A model generated the notes under the pieces. The model saw only the letters and a program-made list of their open reading frames with translations. It had not been told where the DNA came from and ran no database searches. A program made the position numbers and the translations under genes. From the NCBI GenBank assembly GCA_934047225.1, contig CAKOHE010000043.1:124001-188000 (forward strand): a stretch of DNA of 64,000 nucleotides. The letters run 5' to 3'. Positions 54,176-64,000 of the stretch are shown piece by piece. This stretch comes from Ypsolopha sequella. Its lineage: Eukaryota > Arthropoda > Insecta > Lepidoptera > Ypsolophidae. Every line of letters begins with the position of its first letter. Position 1 is the first letter of the stretch.

Positions 54176-54898
54176 CCACATTTTGAATGCAATTTCACAA
54201 TGAAATTAGTTAGGATTTCAGAATTACAGGAAAACATGAAAAAACTTAGAGGTCTTTTCGGAATTAAATTCTATCGAGAAAATTTCATCCAATCGCGTTT
54301 TCCTTCAGTGAGAATCTTAATCAAATACACAATAAACATTTACCCCAAAATCAAATACGTAGATGACGTTATAGTGGAGTAAATGGATTCGAAAAACCTC
54401 CTTTTTTTTTGGTAGCGCCTTAAAGTTCGATATGGTCTGCTAGGCTAGAACCCAGGTAAGGCATCATCATATTTTTTTTTCTGACAGACAGTCATTTATA
54501 CATTTTACTTAAATAAATTATTCTAAATTTAGCACAGACAAGGAGGTCCCTAAATACTAATAATAATATAATATAATGTTTATTTCAGATCACAAATCCA
54601 TAAATGTTGTTAGTAACGAAGTAACTTAGACTATATTTAGTAGGTAATTCAAATACATCTTTACTTATCTATTTTATCGCACCGGTGACTATCCCCACTC
54701 AATGCTTCAGGAAGGGAGAGTCAAACCGTGCAGCGGTCGTCCTCAGCATGCTGTTGCGGCTGGCACGCGTCCGATGGAGAAGTGAGGACACTTTATTGCG
54801 TATTATTGCGCTAAATACATAATAAGTACATTTATATATGTTATTTTACATAATTTGAAAATAATTATATTTAAAGTGTATGTAATATGTGGTATATA
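54176..54898. other. Unassigned sequence with retroelement-tail-like block
   Basis: GTTTATTTCAGATCACAAAT ... TGTTAGTAACG at 54578-54620 resembles 45230-45275. A short ORF (54200-54382) has no domain. 54680-54790 is GC-richer. Confidence 0.35.
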
Positions 54899-55164
54899 TA
54901 CAAGTGACTTTTTGATCATCGTCCAAAATTCATACTGGAGGCTTGAAAAGTGATCAGTATCATGGATCAATAACAATTTTTGTAAAACTCGTAAAATGAA
55001 ATTTTGGCTTTCCATAGAAATTCAGTTCCAGTCCCGAGTGAATCACTGGGGAGTCGAAATTTCATTTCAGGAATTTCACCAAAATTGTTATTGATCCATG
55101 ATACTGATCACTTACCAAGCCACCAGTATGAACTTGGACGACGATCAAAAAGTCACCTCGTGTA
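54899..55164. mobile_element. MITE family B, well preserved copy
   Basis: TATACAAGTGACTTTTTGAT to AAAAAGTCACCTCGTGTA, arms about 125 bp (TGATCAGTATCATGGATCAA and complement). The ORF 55004-55306 is a by-product. Confidence 0.88.
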
Positions 55165-55460
55165 TAAGTACACGGAGAAAAAATATTTTTATAAAAAAAC
55201 CAAATCGTTTTGTAAAAAAAACCTTGTAAACAAAAACAGAATTATGTTATATTTACTTGCATTATTGTCGACGTTAGATTGTTCAAGTAAACTGAACAAT
55301 AAATAAGTAAAATGAACAATAAATATAGACGTCACATATAGTAGGTACAATGTTTTCTGTTTAAATGAACTACCTATAGGTATTCAGGTTAACGGAACCA
55401 GAATCAAAACATTATTTCTAATTTGAGCTGTAATACTCGGGCTACATGTTTTGTCAACAT

Positions 55461-55506
55461 CTTTGGCAGCCTCGTGTAATCCACGGGCTACATGAGGCTG
55501 CCAAAG
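55461..55506. repeat. Hairpin beside the assembly gap
   Basis: CTTTGGCAGCCTC and its exact complement GAGGCTGCCAAAG flank a 20-base loop. It ends 21 bases before the N run. Confidence 0.8.
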
Positions 55507-55527
55507 CTCTTGAACGTTTTGTACCCC

Positions 55528-55727
55528 NNNNNNNNNNNNNNNNNNNNNNNNNNNNNNNNNNNNNNNNNNNNNNNNNNNNNNNNNNNNNNNNNNNNNNNNN
55601 NNNNNNNNNNNNNNNNNNNNNNNNNNNNNNNNNNNNNNNNNNNNNNNNNNNNNNNNNNNNNNNNNNNNNNNNNNNNNNNNNNNNNNNNNNNNNNNNNNNN
55701 NNNNNNNNNNNNNNNNNNNNNNNNNNN
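55528..55727. other. Assembly gap, 200 N
   Basis: Exactly 200 undetermined bases. The satellite array starts at the first base after it, so the gap probably hides more repeat units and its true size is unknown. Confidence 0.98.
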
Positions 55728-58346
55728 ACTAGTTAATCTTCTTCTCACTCATACATACTAATGTCACCCTCACATTGACAACAAATGTTACTCAACTAGT
55801 TAATCTTCTTCTCACTCATACATACTAATGTCACCTTCACATTGACAACAAATGTTACTCAACTAGTTAATCTTCTTCTCACTCATACATACTAATGTCA
55901 CCCTCACATTGACAACAAATGTTACTCAACTAGTTAATCTTCTTCTCACTCATACATACTAATGTCACCCTCACATTGACAACAAATGTTACTCAACTAG
56001 TTAATCTTCTTCTCACTCATACATACTAATGTCACCTTCACATTGACAACAAATGTTACTCAACTAGTTAATCTTCTTCTCACTCATACATACTAATGTC
56101 ACCCTCACATTGACAACAAATGTTACTCAACTAGTTAATCTTCTTCTCACTCATACATACTAATGTCACCCTCACATTGACAACAAATGTTACTCAACTA
56201 GTTAATCTTCTTCTCACTCATACATACTAATGTCACCCTACATTGACAACAAATGTTACTCAACTAGTTAATCTTCTTCTCACTCATACATACTAATGTC
56301 ACCCTCACATTGACAACAAATGTTACTCAACTAGTTAATCTTCTTCTCACTCATACATACTAATGTCACCCTCACATTGACAACAAATGTTACTCAACTA
56401 GTTAATCTTCTTCTCACTCATACATACTAATGTCACCCTCACATTGACAACAAATGTTACTCAACTAGTTAATCTTCTTCTCACTCATACATACTAATGT
56501 CACCTTCACATTGACAACAAATGTTACTCAACTAGTTAATCTTCTTCTCACTCATACATACTAATGTCACCCTCACATTGACAACAAATGTTACTCAACT
56601 AGTTAATCTTCTTCTCACTCATACATACTAATGTCACCCTCACATTGACAACAAATGTTACTCAACTAGTTAATCTTCTTCTCACTCATACATACTAATG
56701 TCACCCTCACATTGACAACAAATGTTACTCAACTAGTTAATCTTCTTCTCACTCATACATACTAATGTCACCTTCACATTGACAACAAATGTTACTCAAC
56801 TAGTTAATCTTCTTCTCACTCATACATACTAATGTCACCCTCACATTGACAACAAATGTTACTCAACTAGTTAATCTTCTTCTCACTCATACATACTAAT
56901 GTCACCCTCACATTGACAACAAATGTTACTCAACTAGTTAATCTTCTTCTCACTCATACATACTAATGTCACCCTCACATTGACAACAAATGTTACTCAA
57001 CTAGTTAATCTTCTTCTCACTCATACATACTAATGTCACCCTCACATTGACAACAAATGTTACTCAACTAGTTAATCTTCTTCTCACTCATACATACTAA
57101 TGTCACCCTCACATTGACAACAAATGTTACTCAACTAGTTAATCTTCTTCTCACTCATACATACTAATGTCACCTTCACATTGACAACAAATGTTACTCA
57201 ACTAGTTAATCTTCTTCTCACTCATACATACTAATGTCACCCTCACATTGACAACAAATGTTACTCAACTAGTTAATCTTCTTCTCACTCATACATACTA
57301 ATGTCACCCTCACATTGACAACAAATGTTACTCAACTAGTTAATCTTCTTCTCACTCATACATACTAATGTCACCCTCACATTGACAACAAATGTTACTC
57401 AACTAGTTAATCTTCTTCTCACTCATACATACTAATGTCACCTTCACATTGACAACAAATGTTACTCAACTAGTTAATCTTCTTCTCACTCATACATACT
57501 AATGTCACCCTCACATTGACAACAAATGTTACTCAACTAGTTAATCTTCTTCTCACTCATACATACTAATGTCACCCTCACATTGACAACAAATGTTACT
57601 CAACTAGTTAATCTTCTTCTCACTCATACATACTAATGTCACCCTCACATTGACAACAAATGTTACTCAACTAGTTAATCTTCTTCTCACTCATACATAC
57701 TAATGTCACCCTCACATTGACAACAAATGTTACTCAACTAGTTAATCTTCTTCTCACTCATACATACTAATGTCACCCTCACATTGACAACAAATGTTAC
57801 TCAACTAGTTAATCTTCTTCTCACTCATACATACTAATGTCACCCTCACATTGACAACAAATGTTACTCAACTAGTTAATCTTCTTCTCACTCATACATA
57901 CTAATGTCACCCTCACATTGACAACAAATGTTACTCAACTAGTTAATCTTCTTCTCACTCATACATACTAATGTCACCCTCACATTGACAACAAATGTTA
58001 CTCAACTAGTTAATCTTCTTCTCACTCATACATACTAATGTCACCCTCACATTGACAACAAATGTTACTCAACTAGTTAATCTTCTTCTCACTCATACAT
58101 ACTAATGTCACCCTCACATTGACAACAAATGTTACTCAACTAGTTAATCTTCTTCTCACTCATACATACTAATGTCACCCTCACATTGACAACAAATGTT
58201 ACTCAACTAGTTAATCTTCTTCTCACTCATACATACTAATGTCACCCTCACATTGACAACAAATGTTACTCAACTAGTTAATCTTCTTCTCACTCATACA
58301 TACTAATGTCACCCTCACATTGACAACAAATGTTACTCAACTAGTT
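55728..58346. repeat. 67-bp satellite array, 39 units after the gap
   Basis: Unit: ACTAGTTAATCTTCTTCTCA CTCATACATACTAATGTCAC CCTCACATTGACAACAAATG TTACTCA. Units are almost identical: one lacks a base (unit 8, about 56236), and six carry CCTT for CCCT (units 2, 5, 12, 16, 22, 26). Variants at 12/16 and 22/26 repeat with a 10-unit (670-bp) spacing, a higher-order pattern. The array ends with a partial unit at 58346. No ORF spans it. Confidence 0.97.
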
Positions 58347-58699
58347 AATCTTTTCACAACTACTTTTTCATTTTTACCCCTTTTTCAACCAATTTTCTTT
58401 TTCTTCATGTTTAAAATTTCATTTTAAATTTTTCATAAACCCCCTTTTTCTTTATTATAACCTATTCTTATTATTGATTATTACTTTTGCATTTTTTTAA
58501 CTGATTTTGATTATCCTTTACTACTTCCGTTCTCTACGCGTCGCTTTGTCATTTTTCAATTTTGTACTACTCCAGCAGGGTTGTATTTTGTAGTATAATT
58601 ATACTATTTGTACCATATTTTCATGACATATAGTATGTAGTATCGTAATGGAACTATACTAAGTAAAAATACCATAATTTCATCTTCAGGCCGACCGAC
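58347..58699. other. AT-rich unassigned sequence
   Basis: Pyrimidine-rich start, then short TATAGTATG-like inverted words around 58590-58670. No gene. Confidence 0.3.
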
Positions 58700-58925
58700 T
58701 TGTTTTATTGGTTGAGACGTTTGTTTTTTAACATTTACCATACAATATAGTCATGTAAGCAGGAGGTCGCAGGTTTAAATCCCAGACCAAGGAATTTTTA
58801 AAAATATTTGTGCCTTTAAATTTGTTTCTGATTGATTTCAAGTTTGTAATGCACTCTAATAATAATAAGAGTATTCAAAGCGATTGATTTCGTAATAAAA
58901 ACATAATATTATAGATGTTGAAAAA
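58700..58925 (+). mobile_element. SINE family 2
   Basis: TTATTGGTTGAGACGTTTG resembles a tRNA A-box region and GTCGCAGGTTTAAATCCC a B box. The tail TTTGTTTCTGATTGATTT ... TAATGCACTCTAATAATA matches 28985-29260. Confidence 0.65.
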
Positions 58926-59037
58926 ACAATGATAGTACCTACCGACAACGTCCAAAGGACGGCGTTGGCCAACATCAACATCACCACACCTCTAGCACCA
59001 CCTTGGGGATTCATGTCGTAGCGATGTTTTTTTCATA

Positions 59038-59576
59038 TACAAGATGACATTTATTTACATTATAATAGCCAAATTAATATTAAATACTCGATAACTGCTC
59101 AGTATCAAGGTTGAATGACCCTTTTTATGAAATTCGTAAATTATATTTTTCGTGATGTATTGTATGACCAGGGGATCTAAAAAGGCCGACTTGGGTGATT
59201 CATAAAATTATTTGAAGTCAGATGGAGTCTGAGTTTTTCACGCGTGCAAAAGAGACGGCATTAGAACGGAATCATAATATGATTCACCCAAGTCGGTATT
59301 TTTAGATCCCTAGATTGATGGATGTGGAAGAGGCGAAAGAGGTGTGTCTGGATCGTATCAGGTAGAAATCTGTAGGCTCAGCCTACCCCTCTGGGAAACA
59401 GGCGTGAGTATACATATTATGTATGTATTTTTCAAGTTCCCTACAAACGCAAGCCCACCTCAGAAGGTCAACATTTTATTTTGCGAAATTAGCAACAGTT
59501 TTTACTGACCCGTGATACTGATCACTTACCAAGCCTCTGGTATGAATTTGGCTGCATAAATAAATGTCAACTTGTA
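59038..59576. mobile_element. MITE family B, diverged copy carrying nested MITE C
   Basis: Starts TATACAAGATGACATTTATT and ends TGATACTGATCACTTACCAA ... TGTCAACTTGTA. Interrupted by a family C element at 59169-59312 and further unrelated sequence to about 59460. Confidence 0.65.
59169..59312. mobile_element. MITE family C, copy 2
   Basis: AGGGGATCTAAAAAGGCCGA CTTGGGTGATTC and its complement GAATCATA...TCACCCAAGTCGG ... TAGATCCC. Opposite orientation to the copy at 25332. Confidence 0.78.
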
Positions 59577-59749
59577 TTTTATAATATTATAATAAATAAT
59601 TTTAATTATAATAAATAACTTATTATTCTTCTCGTCTTTTATTTTTTTATTTATGTGTCATTTTAGATTCAGATTAGGTTTTACAGTTATTTTCGGTTTC
59701 TGAATATTTACTGAATTTTCAGTTTTCTTATTTTTATTATACAAAGTGA

Positions 59750-59993
59750 CTTTTTGATCAATACTGGTGGCTTGATAAGTGATCAGTATCATGGATTATT
59801 AACAATTTTTGTGAAATTCGTAAAATGAAATTTAGCCTCCCCGCAGTGATTCACTCGGGACTGGAAGTGAATTTCCATGGGAAGCCGAAACTTAATTTTA
59901 CGAATTTCACAAAAATTGTTATTGATCCAAGATACTGATCACTTATCAAGCCTCCAGTATGAATTTGGACGATGATCAAAAAGTCACCTTGTA
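59750..59993. mobile_element. MITE family B copy
   Basis: TATACAAAGTGACTTTTTGA to TCAAAAAGTCACCTTGTATA, lacking the ATCGTCCAAATTCA part in the left arm but complete on the right. Thirteen bases from MITE A copy 2. Confidence 0.88.
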
Positions 59994-60006
59994 TAGTAAC
60001 ATAATA

Positions 60007-60274
60007 TACAACGTGTAATAGAAAGGTGTAACCATATTTGAAGAGCTTATTCAGTCAATGGTATAGAACAACTTTTACTATGGAGCCAACCCTGAAATCT
60101 CAAAATTATAATCTGCCCTTTCATACATTTCGGCCGAGCGGCATTGCATTTTTCTATGAGAAAGAAAAAATTTTTTTTTCTAGATACAGGTTTTGTTTCA
60201 TAGTAAAAGTTGTTCTATACCATTGACTGAATAAGCTCTTCAAATATGGTTACACCTTTCTGTTACACGTTGTA
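60007..60274. mobile_element. MITE family A, copy 2
   Basis: TACAACGTGTAATAGAAAGG ... CTTTCTGTTACACGTTGTA. The centre (CATACATTTCGGCCGAGCGG) is the reverse complement of copy 1, so the two are in opposite orientation. The ORF 60038-60226 is a by-product. Confidence 0.88.
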
Positions 60275-60754
60275 GAAAGAAAGAAAGAAACACATTTATT
60301 TCGGCAACAGACACTTACAATACAATACATACAATATTTCTATTTACATCTATTTTAATAAAAATTACATTAGAACTATACGGTAGGCTATTGCTGAAAA
60401 AGGTAACTGACTCAGCGATGTGCTGAAGGTGTAATCCCTCAGCGCTGATTTTCAGTCAGTGCCTGCTGGTGACTCATGAGCGTACCAGGTGCAGAGCGGC
60501 GCTGTGCAGTGGGCAATAAATAAATAAATAATAACAGTAATAGCTATATATTATATAATATATACCATGAAACTATAAAACTACATTTCTAAAAAATACA
60601 TAATATATGTAATAAGTATTACTTAAACTAATATGATGCGATATAAATGAAATATATAAGTATACATAAATAGTATAACTTAATTTACTTTAAAGTATTA
60701 AATAAAAACTGCAGAATAACTGAAGGTCTTTGATGCGATTTAAGTCAGTCAGAC
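60275..60754 (-). other. Retroelement 3' tail-like sequence and AT-rich DNA
   Basis: GAAAGAAAGAAAGAAACACA TTTATTTCGGCAACAG at the left is the complement of a common non-LTR 3' end (AATAAATGTG then TTTC repeats). 60400-60510 is GC-richer (CAGCGATGTGCTGAAGG) and may be its 3' coding or UTR part. No frame recognised. Confidence 0.45.
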
Positions 60755-60992
60755 TCAGGTGAATTTTGAGTCATCGTCCAAATTGGCTTGGTAAATAAAT
60801 CAATGTCATGGATAAATATGTCTTTTTGTAAAAAATCGTAAAATAAAATTTCCACTTACCATACTGATTCATTTCCTGGGAAGTCGGAATTACATTTTAC
60901 GAATTCTACAAAAATTGGTATTTATTTATGATACTGATCACTTACCCAGCGACCGGTATGAATTTGGACGATGACTCAATATTCACCTTGTT
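60755..60992. mobile_element. MITE family B, diverged copy
   Basis: AGGTGAATTTTGAGTCATCG TCC at the left, GGACGATGACTCAATATTCA CCT at the right, with the family interior degraded. Confidence 0.7.
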
Positions 60993-61098
60993 TATCAACG
61001 GCATTATGTGAACACTTGTCAGTTTTTTTAACTGGGTTACATGGGTTATAAATTAACGTTATATTATTGCTGTATAGAAACGCAGAAAGATAAAATAA

Positions 61099-61440
61099 AC
61101 TTTTAACAAAAAAATAGTAACCGACTTCAATAGTAACAGCAGTCATTCACTAAAAAGTTTATAATAATTCTATAAAGACCGATGGTACCGAAGCAACACT
61201 TTTGCCGACTTCTTTCTTCCTGAAACATTATGTTATCTAGAAGTCGGCGTATTTCCTACGATATAGCAACATAAAAACCAATATAAGAACGCCGACTTCT
61301 AGATAACATAACGTTTCAGGAAGAAAGAAGTCGGCAAAGTGTTGCTTCGGTACCATCGGTCTTTATAGAATTATTATTAACTTTTTAGTAAATGACTGCT
61401 GTTACTATTGAAGTCGGTTACTATATTTTTGTTAAAAGTT
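61099..61440. repeat. Palindrome with 151-bp arms
   Basis: 61099-61249 pairs with 61290-61440 (AACTTTTAACAAAAAAATAG, ACCGACTTCAATAGTAACAG, GTACCGAAGCAACACTTTTG ... TCTAGAAGTCGGCG) with few mismatches and a 40-base loop. It sits at one end of the element below; the GAAGTCGGTTA word recurs at 62203. Confidence 0.9.
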
Positions 61441-62225
61441 AATTTTATTTCACATTTTTTGGTGTTGCTGGGTTAAATTGTGAGGTATGGGTAGTTCTTG
61501 CAAACGTGTTGTTAATTTGAAACGTAGTTCAAGTGAGTATAAGTAGCTATGTTTGAGTAGCTTCTTCTATCAGCACCCTAACACAACATGATTTCTGCAA
61601 TCTCGAGTTATGTGCTGTCATCCATTGAAGAGTTCTACGGTGATGAAGCCAAGATCGAAGGTTAGGTGGGTACATTGGCAATTTTCAAGCAATGCCCTGC
61701 AATTAGCAACCTAACACAAAGTGATTGCCGCAATCCAAAGTTATGTGCTGTCATCCGTTGAGGAGTTCTATAGTGATGAAGCCAGGATCGAAGGTCAGGT
61801 GGGTATTCTGATAATCTCCAAGTAATACCCTTGAATCAGCACCCTAACGCAGTGATTGCCGCAATCTCGAGTTATGTGCTCTGATCCGTTGAGGAGTTCT
61901 ATGGTGAATATGGTGATGAAGCCAGGATCGAAGGTCAGGTAGAAGAATGTCAATTTTCAAGCAATACCTTGTAATCAGCACCCAGGTACAAATCGATTAC
62001 CTCAATTTCGAGAGGTATACTGTCATTTCCTGAGGAGTTCCACTGCCTATCTCTGAAGACCTTCATCAGATCACGACCAAACCCTGGAAGTACATGCTTC
62101 CAAACGAAAATATAATTATTCAAATCGGTTCAGAAATGACGGAGTTATGGAGTAACAACGCCAAAAAAAAACATACAGTCGAATTGAGAACCTCCTCCTT
62201 TTTTGAAGTCGGTTAAAAAGTAAAT
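61441..62225 (-). repeat. Lepidopteran repeat with four internal tandem units
   Basis: Minus-strand start TTTTTAACCGACTTCAAAAA AGGAGGAGG, a sequence common in moth and butterfly genomes, followed by GTTGTTACTCCATAACTCCG. Internally CAATCTCGAGTTATGTGCTG and AAGCCAGGATCGAAGGTCAG recur at about 61598, 61731, 61862 and 62003 (131-141 bp units). Non-coding. Confidence 0.75.
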
Positions 62226-63023
62226 CTGGATTTCTTTCTGCATTTCTATACTGCAATTTTATAATGTTAATTTATATCTCCTTGCGATGGATAAATCGCC
62301 AAACAGAAATATATTTCTAACATGGTGTACGTGGGTTATATGGGTTTTATGGGATAACAAATAGGGCTCTTTTTCAAAAAGATGTTGGGAGGTTTACGAC
62401 ACAAAGTATGCGGTCATTATCTTACTCGTAGGTATAACACATTTACTATAGTACAACAAAAGCTGCTTGTTTTTCCTACCAAGAACAAGTAGTAAAAACG
62501 TTTTAGAGGGTAGATAAACATTAAAAAAGACGCGGCCGTGCCTCGTCTTAAATTTATATGAGCGTTTTAAGATCTTTACTTTCTTAATAATGTATATAAA
62601 GTCTACAAAAGATGTTCATTTCTTTTCTATTTGGATGTTTTACAAACATTATACGAAAGTGTATCGATGTATTTTGGATAATTAATCCGTTCGAGCATTT
62701 TAGAGGGTAAACTGATTATTTTAACATCCAATCGTTTTTGACTGGATTCCGTCTAGAAGCAAAACCTCATAACTGGAGATTTAATATTTTAAAAAATTTA
62801 TATTTGATAGGTGTAGTCACTTAACTCAGCCAAGTAAATAACGTAGGCTTGCTTGTTAAAGAGAAGTCTTTTCATGATAATACAAAAACATATTTTGGCT
62901 TGCTATGCCCATTGAACCAAATGGTTTGGGCTTACTTAACAAGCTTCGGGGCACAAATTAATTTTTAAAGCCAAATTATTACTGGATACTTTGCAAGTCA
63001 CCGAAAATAGGACTCATATTTTT
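62226..63023. other. No gene recognised
   Basis: AT-rich sequence with no long ORF, no repeat partner in this window and no RNA gene seen. Confidence 0.35.
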
Positions 63024-63795
63024 AGGGTTCCGTACCTAAAAGGTACAAAAAGAACCTTTATGGTGAGACTCCGTTGTCCGTCCATCCATCCGTCCGTCCG
63101 TCCGTATGTCACAGCCTCATAACGTTACCACCGTTGAAGATAAAGCGTATATATCAAGATGTAAAAAAATATGAAAAATTTGAATTGTTCAAAATATTTC
63201 CAAAAAAAAAAAGTGAGGAATATAAAAAAATATTATCCGAAAACTACAACTTGGGTATTAAATTGCAGATATTAAAAAGTTGATTATAAAAATATGTACT
63301 TTTACTAGAAATCTTTAAAAAAAACACAAAAATATGTATGGGGACATATCCCGAAATTGGTCAACCGAAAAATATGAAAAAAATGTCGATCATAGACCAT
63401 AATTGGCCAATTACAGGAAAACTATAGAGATTAAAAAAAAATTGAGCACAGATGAAAAATATAAAAAGTTGTAAATTTTTTTTTTCTAAAATACAATATA
63501 GGTATCAAATTGTAGGTATTACAAAGCTGATTGTAAAAATATAGTTTGGCTATATTTAATTGCATCTTTTTCAAGAAATCTTTGAAAAACCATAAAAAAT
63601 TGTATGTTCCCTCCTTATCTCCAAAACTGGTGGACCAAAAAATATGAAACAAAATCATGGTAATGTGTGTTTACGTAAAGATTACAGGAAAAATAAAGCG
63701 GTTGAGAAATTCACGATAAAAAATGACAAAATTAAATTTATCATCCACAATATGGAACCCTAGGTAAGCTAGTCTGACTCGCAATTGGCCGTTTT
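63024..63795 (+). repeat. AGGGTTCC-type repeat, long copy
   Basis: Starts TTTAGGGTTCCGTACCTAAA, has a CCATCCATCCGTCCGTCCGT run, and ends TATGGAACCCTAGGTAAGC ... GACTCGCAATTGGCCG plus poly(T). At 770 bp it is over twice copy 1, because the middle holds two related AATATGAAAAA / AAAAAAATTG blocks (about 63170-63420 and 63440-63660). ORFs inside are not genes. Confidence 0.75.
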
Positions 63796-64000
63796 TTTTT
63801 TTTTATTGACTTGAACTAATGTTAGCTTCTCATACTGATTTTTTTGACATTGAGGTTCAGATTGGCCAGTACCGCACCTGATGGAAAACGTAAATGAAAT
63901 GAAACGGGAAATTCGTTTGTCTTTCATGTTTCACAATATTTTTTACCATCTACAATGTAACGTATTAATTACCTATATTTAATTGTTTCCTGTTTGTTTC

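Noticed and set aside
55446..55761. ORFs crossing the N run
   Set aside because: They exist only because undetermined bases contain no stop.

Overview
The window looks like intergenic or intronic DNA from an insect, most likely a moth or butterfly. It is AT-rich and built almost entirely of mobile-element remains. Several repeats are types I know from Lepidoptera: the family that starts AGGGTTCC and ends in an ACTCGCACTTGGC-like motif, RTE-like tails with GTCCAGCAGTGGAC, tRNA-derived SINEs, and many palindromic MITEs. The organism call is inference. I see no complete ordinary host gene, no rRNA, no functional tRNA gene and no CRISPR array. A 200-base N gap (55528-55727) marks an assembly join.

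Layout. 1-1.25 kb is the 3' end of an RNase H-bearing non-LTR element with a poly(A) tail. 2.4-5.7 kb holds an unknown 140-codon ORF, a hammerhead-like ribozyme motif and a 1.5 kb element with terminal inverted repeats (TIRs). 5.95-6.8 kb is a 26-bp minisatellite whose minus strand is open in all three frames. 8.4-12.8 kb is a decayed minus-strand retroelement with a restriction-like endonuclease, split by a PIF/Harbinger transposon. A hAT-type MITE and a second hammerhead-like motif follow. 14.1-16.1 kb holds MITEs and a BEL/Pao gag remnant split by a tandem dimer repeat. 17.1-25.2 kb is the clearest structure: a 6.1 kb near-complete CR1-type element on the minus strand, inserted into the reverse-transcriptase motif of a plus-strand relative.

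25-40 kb is a field of MITEs, SINEs and foldbacks. It includes a 1.37 kb element with a 9-bp target duplication (Mutator-like) and, at 31.2-33.0 kb on the minus strand, two homologous 117-bp exon-like units plus a terminal relative. 41-44.9 kb holds a 1 kb palindrome, a C2-type retroelement terminus and a THAP-domain first exon inside inverted repeats. 45.8-48.5 kb holds a tandem lepidopteran repeat, an OTU-protease-like broken gene and a near-perfect 0.63 kb palindrome. 48.6-54.2 kb is a non-LTR reverse transcriptase split by a very young Ty3/Gypsy element (identical 157-bp LTRs, 5-bp duplication CATAG) that lacks the catalytic core of its reverse transcriptase. 55.7-58.3 kb is a 67-bp satellite array. 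58.7-63.8 kb is again MITEs, SINEs, a 151-bp-arm palindrome and a long AGGGTTCC-type repeat.

How the parts relate: the window records layered insertion. Harbinger sits in the endonuclease-bearing retroelement, a dimer repeat in BEL gag, CR1 in CR1 with a MITE in the older copy's 3' UTR, Gypsy in a non-LTR element, and MITE C in MITE B. Target duplications identified by eye support at least five of these. The best candidates for new biology are the paired hammerhead-like motifs with covarying stem I, the duplicated 117-bp mini-exons, the frame-independent minisatellite peptide, and the young Gypsy copy that must have moved in trans.
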